Shown: positions 17,430 through 25,451 of the stretch, in pieces
How positions within the stretch are numbered: the stretch's first letter is position 1
Layout of the letters: the number at the start of each line of letters is the position of its first letter
NCBI RefSeq assembly: GCF_003330725.1
Contig: NZ_CP030844.1
Location: 1 to 64,000 of the forward strand
DNA length: 64,000 nt
Direction of reading: 5' to 3'
From: Acidisarcina polymorpha
Lineage (GTDB): Bacteria > Acidobacteriota > Terriglobia > Terriglobales > Acidobacteriaceae
Made by a program: the position numbers and the translations under genes
Notes under the pieces: generated by a model
What the model was told of the DNA's origin: nothing
Databases searched by the model: none
What the model saw: only the letters and a program-made list of their open reading frames with translations

Positions 17430-18371
17430 CTAGGACCCACGCCGCGCTTTTCGCCGGAGGGACTGTGGGGGCTCTCCATAAAGCCGCACAAAGGTGCGCC
17501 GCATGCGTTCGGGATCGTAAAATCCCACAGCGGAAGCGATACTTTCCACTGGCTCCGTGTCATTCTCAACCCGATTTCGTGCAACCTCCGCTCTTAGCCG
17601 TTCCACGGCCTTGGCCGGCGTCTCACCTGTTTCAGCCTTGAACAATCTGCCGAACTGGCGAGGGCTCAAGTGGGCAACTTCCGCGAGCCGCTCCAACGAG
17701 AGCGATTGCGTCAGGTGTTCCCTCGCATAGCTCAGGGCAATCCTGATGCGGTCTGTTTCGGGTGCAATTTCAGACATTGTGGAGAATTGTGATTGGCCGC
17801 CGGGCCTGCGGTAATAAACCACCAACTCCCTAGAGACCTCAAGAGCTATAGCGGCACCGTAGTCCTCCTCAATCATGGCGAGCGCCAGATCGATACCGGC
17901 GGTCACGCCTGCGGAAGTCCAGACGCGGCCATCTTTGATGAAGATTGCGTCGCTTTCTACGCGCACTGCTCCATGCTCACGCTGTAACTCGGCCGCTCTT
18001 CGCCAATGAGTCGTGACACGCAGTCCATCTAACAACCCACATTGCGCCAGAACAAAAGCTCCTGTGCAAACGCTCGCCGTACGCCTTGTCTTCGACGATG
18101 CAGATCGAATTGCAGCGCTGTCCGACGGCTTGAGCAGCCAACGCGCGCCTCCAACCACAATAAGAGTGTCAAAGCGCTTCCGATTCAGGGAAGAAGTTTC
18201 AACGGACAGTCCGAAGCTATTGCTGATTGGGCCGCCCGGCACCGACACCATGCGCATGCGATACGGCATTTGCTGGCTGTAACGCTCTGCCAGGGCGAAC
18301 GCACTCATGGGACCTGCCAAGTCGAGCAGCAGGTAACCGGGATAAAGTAGAAAGCCGATCTCTTTAGCCAT
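17430..18371 (-). CDS. GlxA-family regulator (DJ-1/PfpI plus AraC HTH)
   Basis: A 313-residue, two-domain protein. Residues 1-190 form a DJ-1/PfpI-like domain with the nucleophile-elbow region SVCTGAFVLAQCGLLDG at about 98-114 and VTAGIDLALAMIEEDYG. Residues about 210-310 form an AraC-type double HTH (LSLERLAEVAHLSPRQFGRL, then a second helix pair around VESIASAVGFYDPERMRRTF). GlxA proteins are transcription regulators, often adjacent to the enzymes they control. The gene is divergent from the DJ-1 protein at 18433 with only 61 nt between, so it probably controls the plus-strand run 18433-20754. Confidence 0.92.
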   Translation of the reverse strand: MAKEIGFLLYPGYLLLDLAGPMSAFALAERYSQQMPYRMRMVSVPGGPISNSFGLSVETSSLNRKRFDTLIVVGGARWLLKPSDSAAIRSASSKTRRTASVCTGAFVLAQCGLLDGLRVTTHWRRAAELQREHGAVRVESDAIFIKDGRVWTSAGVTAGIDLALAMIEEDYGAAIALEVSRELVVYYRRPGGQSQFSTMSEIAPETDRIRIALSYAREHLTQSLSLERLAEVAHLSPRQFGRLFKAETGETPAKAVERLRAEVARNRVENDTEPVESIASAVGFYDPERMRRTFVRLYGEPPQSLRRKARRGS

Positions 18372-18432
18372 GGCGCAATTAGAGGGAACAACGTCCTTTA
18401 CGCCATCCTAGCACGGGCGCAGACTCATACCT

Positions 18433-19209
18433 ATGAATAGGCGAACGTTGCTCCCACGCTCTGCGGCCTTCGGTCATGGCCCGGTTATCTCGTCACTCCC
18501 AACGGAGACAGTGTTAGCTGCGACGAGCACGGACCCTGGCAGCGGCGCACCCGAACATCAACTGAAAGACAGATCAAATCCGCTAACCCTACCGCAGTGC
18601 GGGGTTATACCGGTAGCCTTTCCTATCTCCCAGGGTGTAGTGATCATTGATTTCTGTGGACCGTGGGAGGTCTTCAACTCCGCCGATCTTCCCGGCCATC
18701 AAGGAAAGGTATTCGAAACCTATACCGTCGCTGAGACTCTTGAGCCGATTACTGCAAGCGGCGGGATGAAGATCATTCCCAACTACACCTTCGAAACCGC
18801 GCCGCCACCCAAGGTCGTCGTCATCCCCGCACAGGGCGGAGCGAACGAAGCCATGCTGGCGTGGATTCGATCCGTCACCAGGGCAACCGATGTCACCATG
18901 GCGGTCTGCGTCGGTGCTTTCGTTCTGGCCGATACAGGCTTGTTGGCCGGAAGATCCGCCACCACCTTCCATAACGCATATGCACGATTTGAGGCGCGGT
19001 ACCCCGATATCCACCTGAAGCGCGGAGCCAGGTTCGTGGAAGACGGCAATCTCGCCAGCGCAGGCGGGCTCTCGTCCGGCATCGATCTCGCGATTCGAGT
19101 CATAGAGCGCTACTACGGGCGGGAAGCAGCCGAGAAGACTGCATATCTGCTGGAGTATCAGGGCAAAGGTTGGCAGGACTCAAATTCGAACGAAATCTAC
19201 GCAAAGTAA
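18433..19209 (+). CDS. DJ-1/PfpI family protein, possibly exported
   Basis: A 258-residue single-domain relative of the GlxA sensing domain without the HTH. The N-terminus MNRRTLLPRSAAFGHGP has a twin-arginine start but lacks a long hydrophobic core, so Tat export is uncertain. The domain starts near residue 55 (VIPVAFPISQGVVIIDFCGP). The elbow TMAVCVGAFVLADTGLLAG places the reactive Cys near residue 158, followed by LASAGGLSSGIDLAIRVIER. Related proteins include isonitrile hydratases and glyoxalase-III-like hydrolases, so an enzyme acting on a small reactive molecule is likely. First gene of the run 18433-20754. Confidence 0.85.
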   Translation: MNRRTLLPRSAAFGHGPVISSLPTETVLAATSTDPGSGAPEHQLKDRSNPLTLPQCGVIPVAFPISQGVVIIDFCGPWEVFNSADLPGHQGKVFETYTVAETLEPITASGGMKIIPNYTFETAPPPKVVVIPAQGGANEAMLAWIRSVTRATDVTMAVCVGAFVLADTGLLAGRSATTFHNAYARFEARYPDIHLKRGARFVEDGNLASAGGLSSGIDLAIRVIERYYGREAAEKTAYLLEYQGKGWQDSNSNEIYAK

Positions 19210-19287
19210 GCGGCCGAGGTCGTGCATCGGAATGCGATCACCGCCAGGGCTTGTAAGTCATCCAACATCAACCCCAAGGAGGCACAC

Positions 19288-20157
19288 ATGTTTGCAGTGA
19301 TGGGAATCACCGGTAATGTAGGCGGAGCAGTCGCAGATACGCTTCTGCAGCACGGAGAACAGGTTCGTGGTATCGTCCGCGATCTTTCTAAAGCGCAGGC
19401 GTGGCAGGGTCGAGGCGTCGAAGTCGTCCCCTCGAACTACGACGATCTCCTAATCGAAGCCTTCCGCGGAGTCGAAGGCGTTTTCATCATGATCCCGCCA
19501 AACATGGTTCCTGAGCCCGGCTTTCCGGATAGCGTGGCCCGCATCGCGGCCATCAAGAAGGCGATCATCGCAGCCAAGCCGCCCAGGGCTGTCTTTCTTT
19601 CTTCCTGGGGTGCTGAGCAGCCCTCAGGTCTCGGTTTGATCACTCCAAATCGCATTCTCGAACAGGAGCTGGCAGACACAGGGGTTCCCGGTGCGTTTCT
19701 TCGCCCCGCCTGGTTTATGGAGAACCTTGTGTACAGCCTCTCCGGTGCTCGTTCCTCTGGCAATTATTTCTCCTTCTATCAGCCGCTCAAGCGTCCTTAC
19801 GCGATGGTTGCCACAAAGGATGTCGGCGTCATAGGTGCGCAAACACTGCTGCAGTCCTGGCATCGTAATCGATTTATTGAAATCTCCGGCCCCGCTTCTT
19901 ACTCGAGCGAGGACGCAGCTGCCGCGCTTGCAGCGGCGACGGGTCGGCCCGTCACTGCGGTCGCCGTGCCTCGGGAACAGTGGGTCGACACACTAGCCCA
20001 GAACGGCATGCCTGGCGATCGCTCCGGTGCCTATATAGAGATGGTCGACAGTCTGAACAGCGGTTGGATCCACTTCGGTGTTCCTGGGACGGAACAGGCC
20101 AAAGGCGGGATCGACCTAATTCCCACCGTAACTGCTCTCGCAGAAAAGTCCGAATAA
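19288..20157 (+). CDS. NmrA-like NAD(P)-binding reductase
   Basis: Start chosen at ATG 19288, which follows AAGGAGG by 5 nt; the longer frame from 19222 lacks a site. The 289-residue product opens with the Rossmann glycine motif (VMGITGNVGGAVADTLLQHG). It contains the NmrA/TMR family features VEGVFIMIPPN, VFLSSWGAEQPSG and FLRPAWFMEN. It is an atypical short-chain reductase, probably NADP-linked. Similar genes often sit beside DJ-1 and alkylhydroperoxidase-like genes in detoxification clusters. The next gene starts 42 nt downstream. Confidence 0.88.
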   Translation: MFAVMGITGNVGGAVADTLLQHGEQVRGIVRDLSKAQAWQGRGVEVVPSNYDDLLIEAFRGVEGVFIMIPPNMVPEPGFPDSVARIAAIKKAIIAAKPPRAVFLSSWGAEQPSGLGLITPNRILEQELADTGVPGAFLRPAWFMENLVYSLSGARSSGNYFSFYQPLKRPYAMVATKDVGVIGAQTLLQSWHRNRFIEISGPASYSSEDAAAALAAATGRPVTAVAVPREQWVDTLAQNGMPGDRSGAYIEMVDSLNSGWIHFGVPGTEQAKGGIDLIPTVTALAEKSE

Positions 20158-20199
20158 CCTGTTGATCCGGTCAGGATTTTGTCAACTCAAGGAGTATCC

Positions 20200-20754
20200 A
20201 TGCATACCTTTCCCATTCATACACCCAGCTCTGCCCCTGCAGCGTCGAAGCCTGCCCTGCAGCAGTTGCAGGACGGGTTCGGTTTTATCCCCAACGTCGC
20301 GGGCGCGATTGCGAACTCTCCTGTCTTGATGAAGGCCTTTGCTGCCGTTTTTGCAAATGTGCACAGTGGCAGTTTCGCCGAAGACGAGATACAGGTCGTC
20401 CTGCTTACGGACGCGGTTGCCAATGCCTCCGCCTGGGCTGTTGCCTTTCACAGCACCTTGGCCCTCCGGAATCACGTGTCGAACGAAGACGTTAAGGCCA
20501 TCCGGGAGCGTCGACTGCCAAGTCAACCAAGACACGCAGCTCTTTCCGTCCTCGCACGCCAGTTCATCGAGAAGCGTGGACACATCTCTGCTGCAGAGAT
20601 GCAAACCTTCCTGGATGCCGGCTTCAAGCAAGAACACATCCTGGAGATCTTGACAATCATTGCTGCTTCAACCATCACGAACTACGCCGCGACCGTCGCC
20701 AACCCACCGCTGGAACCACAGTTCCAGGAGCAATCCTGGAATCCGGAGGCGTAA
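20200..20754 (+). CDS. Carboxymuconolactone-decarboxylase-like protein lacking the CxxC
   Basis: Start set at ATG 20200, which has AAGGAG 7 nt upstream. The 184-residue helical protein follows the AhpD/CMD fold: FGFIPNVAGAIANSPVLMKA, then VVLLTDAVANASAWAVAFHS, where peroxidase members have NxCxYCxxAH. Both redox cysteines are replaced (Ser and Ala) while the final His-Ser is kept. The typical C-terminal helix ILEILTIIAASTITNYAATV is present. Without the CxxC it cannot act as a thiol peroxidase, so it may be a decarboxylase-like or structural relative. It closes the run that begins at 18433. Confidence 0.82.
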   Translation: MHTFPIHTPSSAPAASKPALQQLQDGFGFIPNVAGAIANSPVLMKAFAAVFANVHSGSFAEDEIQVVLLTDAVANASAWAVAFHSTLALRNHVSNEDVKAIRERRLPSQPRHAALSVLARQFIEKRGHISAAEMQTFLDAGFKQEHILEILTIIAASTITNYAATVANPPLEPQFQEQSWNPEA

Positions 20755-20831
20755 AGGAGATCGTCCCATCTGTTCGATGCTCGTTCAAAGAGCATCGCTG
20801 GAAAGACGCAATGGGCCTAAGCCGCCCACTC

Positions 20832-21140
20832 ATGAACTCCCAACCAATCATCGTACTTGTTCATGGTGCGATTACTGACGCTTCCCTGTGGAGTCTTGTT
20901 GCCCGGCAATTACAGCGCAAGGGTTACACCACGATTGCACCGCTTTGCCACTGCGCGGCCTCCAAGCTGGCGCGGAGTACCTGTCTTCAATCCTTGCAAC
21001 CCTCAACGGCCCCTTTGTGCTCGTGGGACATTCGTATGGAGGATCGGTGATCTCGCACCACATTCTCACCAGGCATTCCCTAAAATCGCTTGTGTTTGTT
21101 TCTTTGCCGTCCGTCATCCACGATGAGGATGCTCAAGGGT
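20832..21140 (+). pseudogene. Alpha/beta hydrolase, frameshifted and truncated
   Basis: From ATG 20832: IIVLVHGAITDASLWSLVAR, then a frameshift near 20940, then LRGLQAGAEYLSSILATLNG and VLVGHSYGGSVISHHIL with the nucleophile Ser (GHSYGG). The frame ends around SLPSVIHDED and joins unrelated sequence. Only the first half of a ~230-residue hydrolase is present. The gene at 62383-63078 is an intact relative of the same family in this window. Confidence 0.8.
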
Positions 21141-21336
21141 CGCCGAGGGACTTCTTCACCTCGTCGGTGCGCATTCCTGGCTTCACAGTCTTGCTTTGAG
21201 CTGCGGAGACGGTCGATGGATCGGCGACAACTTTGTCAATCGCTCTCTTCACGTCGTCCGCGGTCGCGGTGTCGAGGCCGGGGAATCTCACATTCAGTTC
21301 CGCCATCGAGGTCGAACTCCTCACTGTGGACACCAC
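21133..21336 (-). pseudogene. Fragment of unidentified protein with PGMRTDEVKKSLGDP end
   Basis: A 67-codon frame on the minus strand, abutting the broken hydrolase. It reads MAELNVRFPGLDTATADDVK and ends KPGMRTDEVKKSLGDP. The final motif recalls the G-M-T-x-x-E-V-x-x-x-LG-x-P box of SmpA/BamE-like lipoproteins, but it stops exactly there. It is probably a truncated insert rather than a gene. Confidence 0.3.
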
Positions 21337-21339
21337 AAC

Positions 21340-21526
21340 GCTTGGCGATGGCCAAGGAACCCGTGATCAGCCCGGCGATTGGAGCTTTCTACGCGGCCAC
21401 CCAGGAGCTAGGAGTGGCGAACCAAGTGACGACGTTCACCATGTCGGACTTCAACCGCGCCTTTCAACCCAATGGGAACAACGGGAAGCGATCACGCCTG
21501 GGGAAGCAATCTCTTCGTGCTTGGGG
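21340..21526 (+). pseudogene. DUF1501-family fragment, frameshifted
   Basis: The plus strand reads AIGAFYAATQELGVANQVTT and FTMSDFNRAFQPNGNNG. After a +1 shift near 21486 it continues SDHAWGSNLFVLGA. FYAAxxELGVxxQVTTFTxSDFxRxxxxNGxGSDHxWGxxxFVxG is the C-terminal signature of Tat-exported DUF1501 proteins (~400 residues). Only about 60 codons remain. Confidence 0.7.
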
Positions 21527-21590
21527 CGCGGCGAAAGGCGGAAGAGTCTCCGGAACCATGCCCACTCTCGCTCTCGGCGGGCCCCTGCAG

Positions 21591-21740
21591 ACCACTCGAG
21601 TGGCGTTGCTTAACAACGCCGGCTATGAGGTGGCAGCCGTTGATTCGGATAACGCCGCCTTGGCACTGCTTGAAACGGAGCACTTTGATCTCATCTTGAT
21701 AGGCGGAATTCTACCATCGAACAAAAAGGCCTTGACCAGA
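21591..21740 (+). pseudogene. Response-regulator receiver domain fragment
   Basis: TRVALLNNAGYEVAAVDSDN then ALALLETEHFDLILIGGILP resembles the first half of a CheY-like receiver (RxxLLxxAGYEVxxxxxxxxAL and FDLxLLgxxLP). It is fused in frame behind the DUF1501 scrap. The rest of a receiver domain is absent. Confidence 0.5.
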
Positions 21741-21840
21741 GGCTTCGGGAGAGGTATCCACATCTTCTGGTCCTTAAGATCGAGAACAGAATGGATACGG
21801 ATAACGTTTATCCATCGGAAATAATCGATTCCCAGCCGAA

Positions 21841-22268
21841 TCATTTGATCGGAGTACTAAGACGCTTGCTCGGGGATGCGTTGACACTCAGCCCAATCCA
21901 CGTTCCAAACCAGACCGGAACAGAAGGCCATCGTACCTGAGACTTTGGGGCATAGTGACCGGGTACAAAACCTAGGGTTATGGCTCTTGAGCGAGACTTT
22001 TTAACTTTAAAGCAGCTTAGTGGTTCGGTTGGTCAGTGCTATCTGTTCATGAATCAGTTTCAATCTACAGGCACAAGAAAACGGCTCCGGGAGGAGCCTT
22101 GTTTTCTTAGATTCACTTCGCCGAGGTGTTAAACAATCATTGGCCAGAAGATGGCGGGGGCTGAGCAATACTGCTCACGTGCCGTACTTAGCACCACCTC
22201 AAAACGAACTGAAAAGCTAGAAATGACAGTTTTAGTGATAGGGGCTGCACTGAGTTCGGAGCGCTTAC
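21841..22268. other. Gene-free stretch containing a terminator
   Basis: No supported coding sequence. The only clear structure is the hairpin at 22075-22108. Confidence 0.4.
22075..22108. terminator. Strong bidirectional-type intrinsic terminator
   Basis: Stem GGCTCC (22083-22088)/GGAGCC (22093-22098) with tetraloop GGGA, extended by AAGAAAAC (22075-22082) against GTTTTCTT (22101-22108) across a 2-nt bulge. A-tract before and T-tract after make it a terminator on both strands. No intact gene ends nearby, so it is probably left from a lost neighbour. Confidence 0.8.
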
Positions 22269-22580
22269 TCAATGTCGTTTTGCATGACTGAGCGCAGGTG
22301 TTTTGACGGGAACGAAAGTTCGGAATTCCTCCGCTCCGATCAATTCTTTGCGGACAGACTCCGCTAATCGCGGCTCGTCCATTTCCTTCATAACGCTTAG
22401 AAGGGTCGCCTTTTCCCTTGCCGTAGGTTCTTTCCTTATCTTTAGCATTCCATCATCTTGATGCAAGTCGAGGACGAAGTCTGTACTGAATGGCTCACCT
22501 GCCTGAAGTGTGGTGGACTCGTGACCCCTGTTCGGCGAATATGTTGTATGAGAGCCGGCCGGACTGGACAAGAGCGTCAC
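22269..22580 (-). CDS. Unidentified small frame downstream of the receptor duplicate
   Basis: About 104 codons from a GTG at 22580. The last 75 have protein-like composition (FVLDLHQDDGMLKIRKEPTA, then KATLLSVMKEMDEPRLAESV). They start just where the inverted TonB-receptor copy ends, so this is probably the tail of another gene joined to the duplicate. No family recognised. Confidence 0.3.
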   Translation of the reverse strand: MTLLSSPAGSHTTYSPNRGHESTTLQAGEPFSTDFVLDLHQDDGMLKIRKEPTAREKATLLSVMKEMDEPRLAESVRKELIGAEEFRTFVPVKTPALSHAKRH

Positions 22581-22590
22581 TGGCTTTGTC

Positions 22591-22907
22591 TTTTAATCCA
22601 AACTGGATGAGGCGGGGATTGTTATATTGCGAGGTGACTGTTCCGAATCCAGCACTCCCTAGAGTCGTATTCGGCCCCAAATACTGGTGTGTTGAAGAGA
22701 TTGAATGCCTCCGCTCGAAACTGGACATTCAAGCCGTCTTTCAAGAACTGAGTGTTCTTGAATAAAGAGGCATCGATCGTGTCAGTTCCATCAGTTCGCA
22801 AGTTGGATGTCGTTCTGCTGACATTGCCAAATGTGTAAGGTGCCGGCTGAACGAAGCAGGACGCATTGAACCAGCCGCTTACCACTCTTTGATACTTTGA
22901 ACCGGAG
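22591..22907 (-). repeat. Inverted near-identical copy of the TonB-receptor 3' end
   Basis: On the minus strand this ~317-nt stretch matches plus-strand 31762-32083, the 3' end of the TonB-receptor gene. The only differences I see are a 3-nt deletion (in GGCTTCTTGAATG) and a 2-nt deletion in the G-run after GTATTTGG. The second deletion shifts the frame, so the copy is not functional. The near identity implies a recent duplication. Confidence 0.9.
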
Positions 22908-22988
22908 CTGTAAAGAGCTTTGTTTCCTACCCGACATAGTCTAAGCTTGCGGGGTACACCGTGAGAGAGACGGTGTGGAAGAGGATTC

Positions 22989-23274
22989 ATGAAGAATCCG
23001 GCACAAACTGCATTTGACCCAGCAGCCTATCTCGCCACCGCCGGTCTCGGCCATGTGATTGTGCGCTTGATGGAAGGCGAAGTCTTCTTTTCGCAGGGAA
23101 GTCGCTGCGAATCGGTCTTTTACCTTCAAAAGGGCCGGGCCAGGCTCACGATTGTTTCCGCAGCCGGAAAAGAAGCCACGATCACCGTTTTCACGGCCGG
23201 CGACTTCATTGGAGAGGCATGCATTGCGGCGGCTGCCGGGCCGCATCTGGCGACAGCGACAGCTGTCACCGGGT
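22989..23274 (+). pseudogene. Crp/Fnr-type cyclic-nucleotide-binding domain, truncated
   Basis: From ATG 22989: VRLMEGEVFFSQGSRCESVF, then YLQKGRARLTIVSAAGKEAT and FTAGDFIGEACIAAAAG, the cNMP-binding roll of Crp/Fnr regulators. The family pattern stops after ATATAVTGC at about nt 23274. The dimer helix and C-terminal HTH are missing, replaced by unrelated sequence leading to the HNH gene. It was probably cut by integration of the recombinase element. Confidence 0.75.
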
Positions 23275-23518
23275 GTGCTCACAAGAGCCATTCTTCACTC
23301 TGCTTTTAGGCGCTCTCCTCGCCAGCGAGAGTGGTGCCCAAGAGCCATTCTTTGACCTTGTTTGCCCACGGCGGCTTGCTCCCGTACTTCCGCTCGCACC
23401 ACTTCGGCGCGGCCACGCGCCATATTCGAAATTTCGACACCTTCCGCAAAGCGTAAGCAAGTCCCTATTACCCAGCAACAATCTCAATTGTCATGGCCGA
23501 TATGCTTATACTGCTTTT

Positions 23519-24034
23519 ATGGCAGAATTCCAGCTTTTGCCTTCCGCCAGCTCGCTTTCGACCCTCCCACCGGGGTTCCCGCAGCCGGCTGGCAGGATCC
23601 TGACCTCAAACCCGCTCCCCGTGGTCTCTCGGGCGGCCCGCTTGGAGCCGGGAAGGGAAGTCAGGCGTTCCCGGCAGCGGGTGCTCTTCTGCCGCTGCGG
23701 GTCGGCCTCGATCTGGGCCCGCGGTCTCTGCCAGCGCTGTTACAGCCGGGTGCGGGCCGATGAAAGACACTTTGCCGGACTACGCGATCGGGTGCTCGCC
23801 CGGGACCGTCATACCTGCCAGGGCTGCCAGGCGACGTCGATCTCGACCGTCCTCGCCGTCCATCATCGCCAGCCGGGGGTCTCCTCACTTGAACTTCTGG
23901 TCACCCTCTGTCCGGCCTGCCATGCCTTAGTCGAACGCACTCAAGTGCTCTTTCGCGATGTGCCCGAACTTCTCCGGCGCCTCTGGCGGGAGCTCCATCC
24001 GGCGGCGAGCGAGCAGCTGCCGCTCTTCCTATGA
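23519..24034 (+). CDS. HNH endonuclease paired with a tyrosine recombinase
   Basis: Start placed at ATG 23519, giving 171 residues; the longer frame from 23219 begins inside older sequence. An N-terminal Pro/Ser-rich part is followed by a CxC...CxxC zinc cluster (FCRCGSASIWARGLCQRCYS, residues about 61-80). Then comes the HNH fold: RDRHTCQGC, HHRQPG and LCPACHALVERT with a treble-clef Cys pair. The stop overlaps the recombinase start by 4 nt (ATGA), so the two are co-translated. The pair looks like an integration module: HNH may nick DNA to assist or regulate recombination, but this is inference. Confidence 0.85.
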   Translation: MAEFQLLPSASSLSTLPPGFPQPAGRILTSNPLPVVSRAARLEPGREVRRSRQRVLFCRCGSASIWARGLCQRCYSRVRADERHFAGLRDRVLARDRHTCQGCQATSISTVLAVHHRQPGVSSLELLVTLCPACHALVERTQVLFRDVPELLRRLWRELHPAASEQLPLFL

Positions 24035-24951
24035 CCGGCCCCGCCCTGGTCCCGATCGCGCCGCCCGCTCCGGTAACTTTCGACTGGCTCCGGGCGATCG
24101 TGCTGGCCGGCGTTGCCTCTCCCTATTCGAAGCGCAATTACTCGCGGGCCTTCGACGAGCTGGGAAAGTTCCTGGATTCGATCGAAGAGCCGCTCTCCCG
24201 GGCGAGCCTGGTCGCCTACCGGGCCAAGCTCCTCGAGCGGAATCTTTCGGCTTCGACGATTAATGTCCAGCTCTCGGCGATCCGCCAGCTGGCCGCCGAA
24301 GCCCGGCGCAATGGGATCCTCGACTCCGAGACCGCGGCCTCGATCACCGATTTCCCCAATGTCCGCCAGCAGGGCACCCAGACGGGAAACTGGCTCAGCC
24401 GGGACCAGGCGAAAGAGCTGCTCGCCGTGCCCGACCAGGAGAAGCTGATCGGCAAGCGCGACCATGCTCTTCTGGCCCTCCTGCTCGGCTGTGGACTACG
24501 CCGTCAGGAGCTGGCCGTGCTCCAGTTTGAGGACATCGTCGAGCGCGAGGGCCGGGCGGTGATCGTCGACCTGGTGGGAACGGGAAGGCGCGTCCGGACG
24601 GTGGCCGTGCCTTTTTGGGTCAAGCAGAGCATCGACCGCTGGACTGCCGCTGCTGACATTCAAGATGGACCCCTGCTCCGGCCGGTTTCGAAGTCCGGCA
24701 AACCGGGCAAAGTGGCTCTCGGAGATTGGTCGGTCTGGTCGGTCGTCGAACGGTGCGCCAAGGAGATCGGCATCGCGAATTTCGGCACCCATGACCTGCG
24801 GCGGACCTGTGCGAAGCTGTGCCGGAAGTCGGGCGGCGACCTCGAGCAGATCAAGTTCCTACTTGGCCACTCGTCGATCCAGACCACCGAACGCTATCTC
24901 GGGTCTGAGCAAGAGATTGCCGTGGCCGTCAATGACACCTGGAGCTTTTAA
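24031..24951 (+). CDS. Tyrosine recombinase/phage-type integrase
   Basis: A 306-residue XerC/D-like integrase. A core-binding SAM-like domain covers residues about 14-105 (SPYSKRNYSRAFDELGKFLD, then LSASTINVQLSAIRQLAAEA). The catalytic domain covers about 125-300 with Arg in GCGLRRQELAVLQFEDI, HDLRRTCAKLCRK (H-x-x-R box), LLGHSSIQTTERYL (H and the Tyr nucleophile) and end AVAVNDTWSF. All catalytic residues appear present. It catalyses site-specific strand exchange without cofactors. The HNH gene overlaps upstream. Tail fragments of related recombinases occur at 10361-10495 and 25287-25379. Confidence 0.93.
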   Translation: MTGPALVPIAPPAPVTFDWLRAIVLAGVASPYSKRNYSRAFDELGKFLDSIEEPLSRASLVAYRAKLLERNLSASTINVQLSAIRQLAAEARRNGILDSETAASITDFPNVRQQGTQTGNWLSRDQAKELLAVPDQEKLIGKRDHALLALLLGCGLRRQELAVLQFEDIVEREGRAVIVDLVGTGRRVRTVAVPFWVKQSIDRWTAAADIQDGPLLRPVSKSGKPGKVALGDWSVWSVVERCAKEIGIANFGTHDLRRTCAKLCRKSGGDLEQIKFLLGHSSIQTTERYLGSEQEIAVAVNDTWSF

Positions 24952-25052
24952 CACGAATTGCTCGGAAATGACCGCAGGGCTGGTGACAGCGGAGCATCTC
25001 GGTTTAATGAATTTCAGTTTAATGATAAGAATGGTTCTTTGTTGGAGTGTTT

Positions 25053-25271
25053 ATGTCTCATGCGTCCCATGCGGCTCACGTCGCCACCCTGATTGATGAT
25101 CTGTCAGACGTCTCTCTTGCCCAACTAGCCGATCTGAGGGAATATGCCCAAGCGCTGCAATTAGAGGAGGGGACCGTTCATCTCGAACGATCGATTCGTG
25201 ACCGGGAAGCGCGCCGCGTCGAGTTGTTTTCTCTTTTGCAGCAGGCCGCCTTCGGGCCACCGTTGGAGTAA
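25053..25271 (+). CDS. Small helical protein downstream of the recombinase
   Basis: About 72 residues from ATG 25053 (MSHASHAAHVATLIDDLSDV). It is nearly all helical and acidic (LAQLADLREYAQALQLEEGT, then a basic-acidic RDREARRVELFSLLQQA). No family recognised; size and position fit an excisionase-like or accessory gene of the integrative element, but no HTH is evident. It ends 16 nt before the second integrase remnant. Confidence 0.5.
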   Translation: MSHASHAAHVATLIDDLSDVSLAQLADLREYAQALQLEEGTVHLERSIRDREARRVELFSLLQQAAFGPPLE

Positions 25272-25286
25272 AGTCCCATATGGTCC

Positions 25287-25379
25287 CTGCTCTGCCACTC
25301 ATCGATTCAGACGACCGAACGATATCTGGGCTTCGAACAGGAGATTGCCGCCGCCGTCAATGACACGTGGAGCTTATGA
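25287..25379 (+). pseudogene. Second recombinase tail remnant
   Basis: Reads LLCHSSIQTTERYLGFEQEI, then AAAVNDTWSL and stop at 25377-25379. It is colinear with the last 30 residues of the intact recombinase 340 bp upstream (GHSSIQTTERYLGSEQEI, AVAVNDTWSF). Only the tail is present, directly behind another gene. Confidence 0.8.
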
Positions 25380-25451
25380 AGGGGAAGTGCCAGCAGACGC
25401 GAAAAGGGTATAGGCTGTTGGTCGCATTCAACATTTTGCTGAATGGACTTT

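Noticed and set aside
21090-21824. 244-codon frame as one protein
   Set aside because: Composed of remnants of a DUF1501 protein and a receiver domain plus antisense sequence; not a single gene.
23219-23518. N-terminal extension of the HNH protein
   Set aside because: The first 100 codons overlap the broken Crp domain in another frame and lack protein character; ATG 23519 is the better start.
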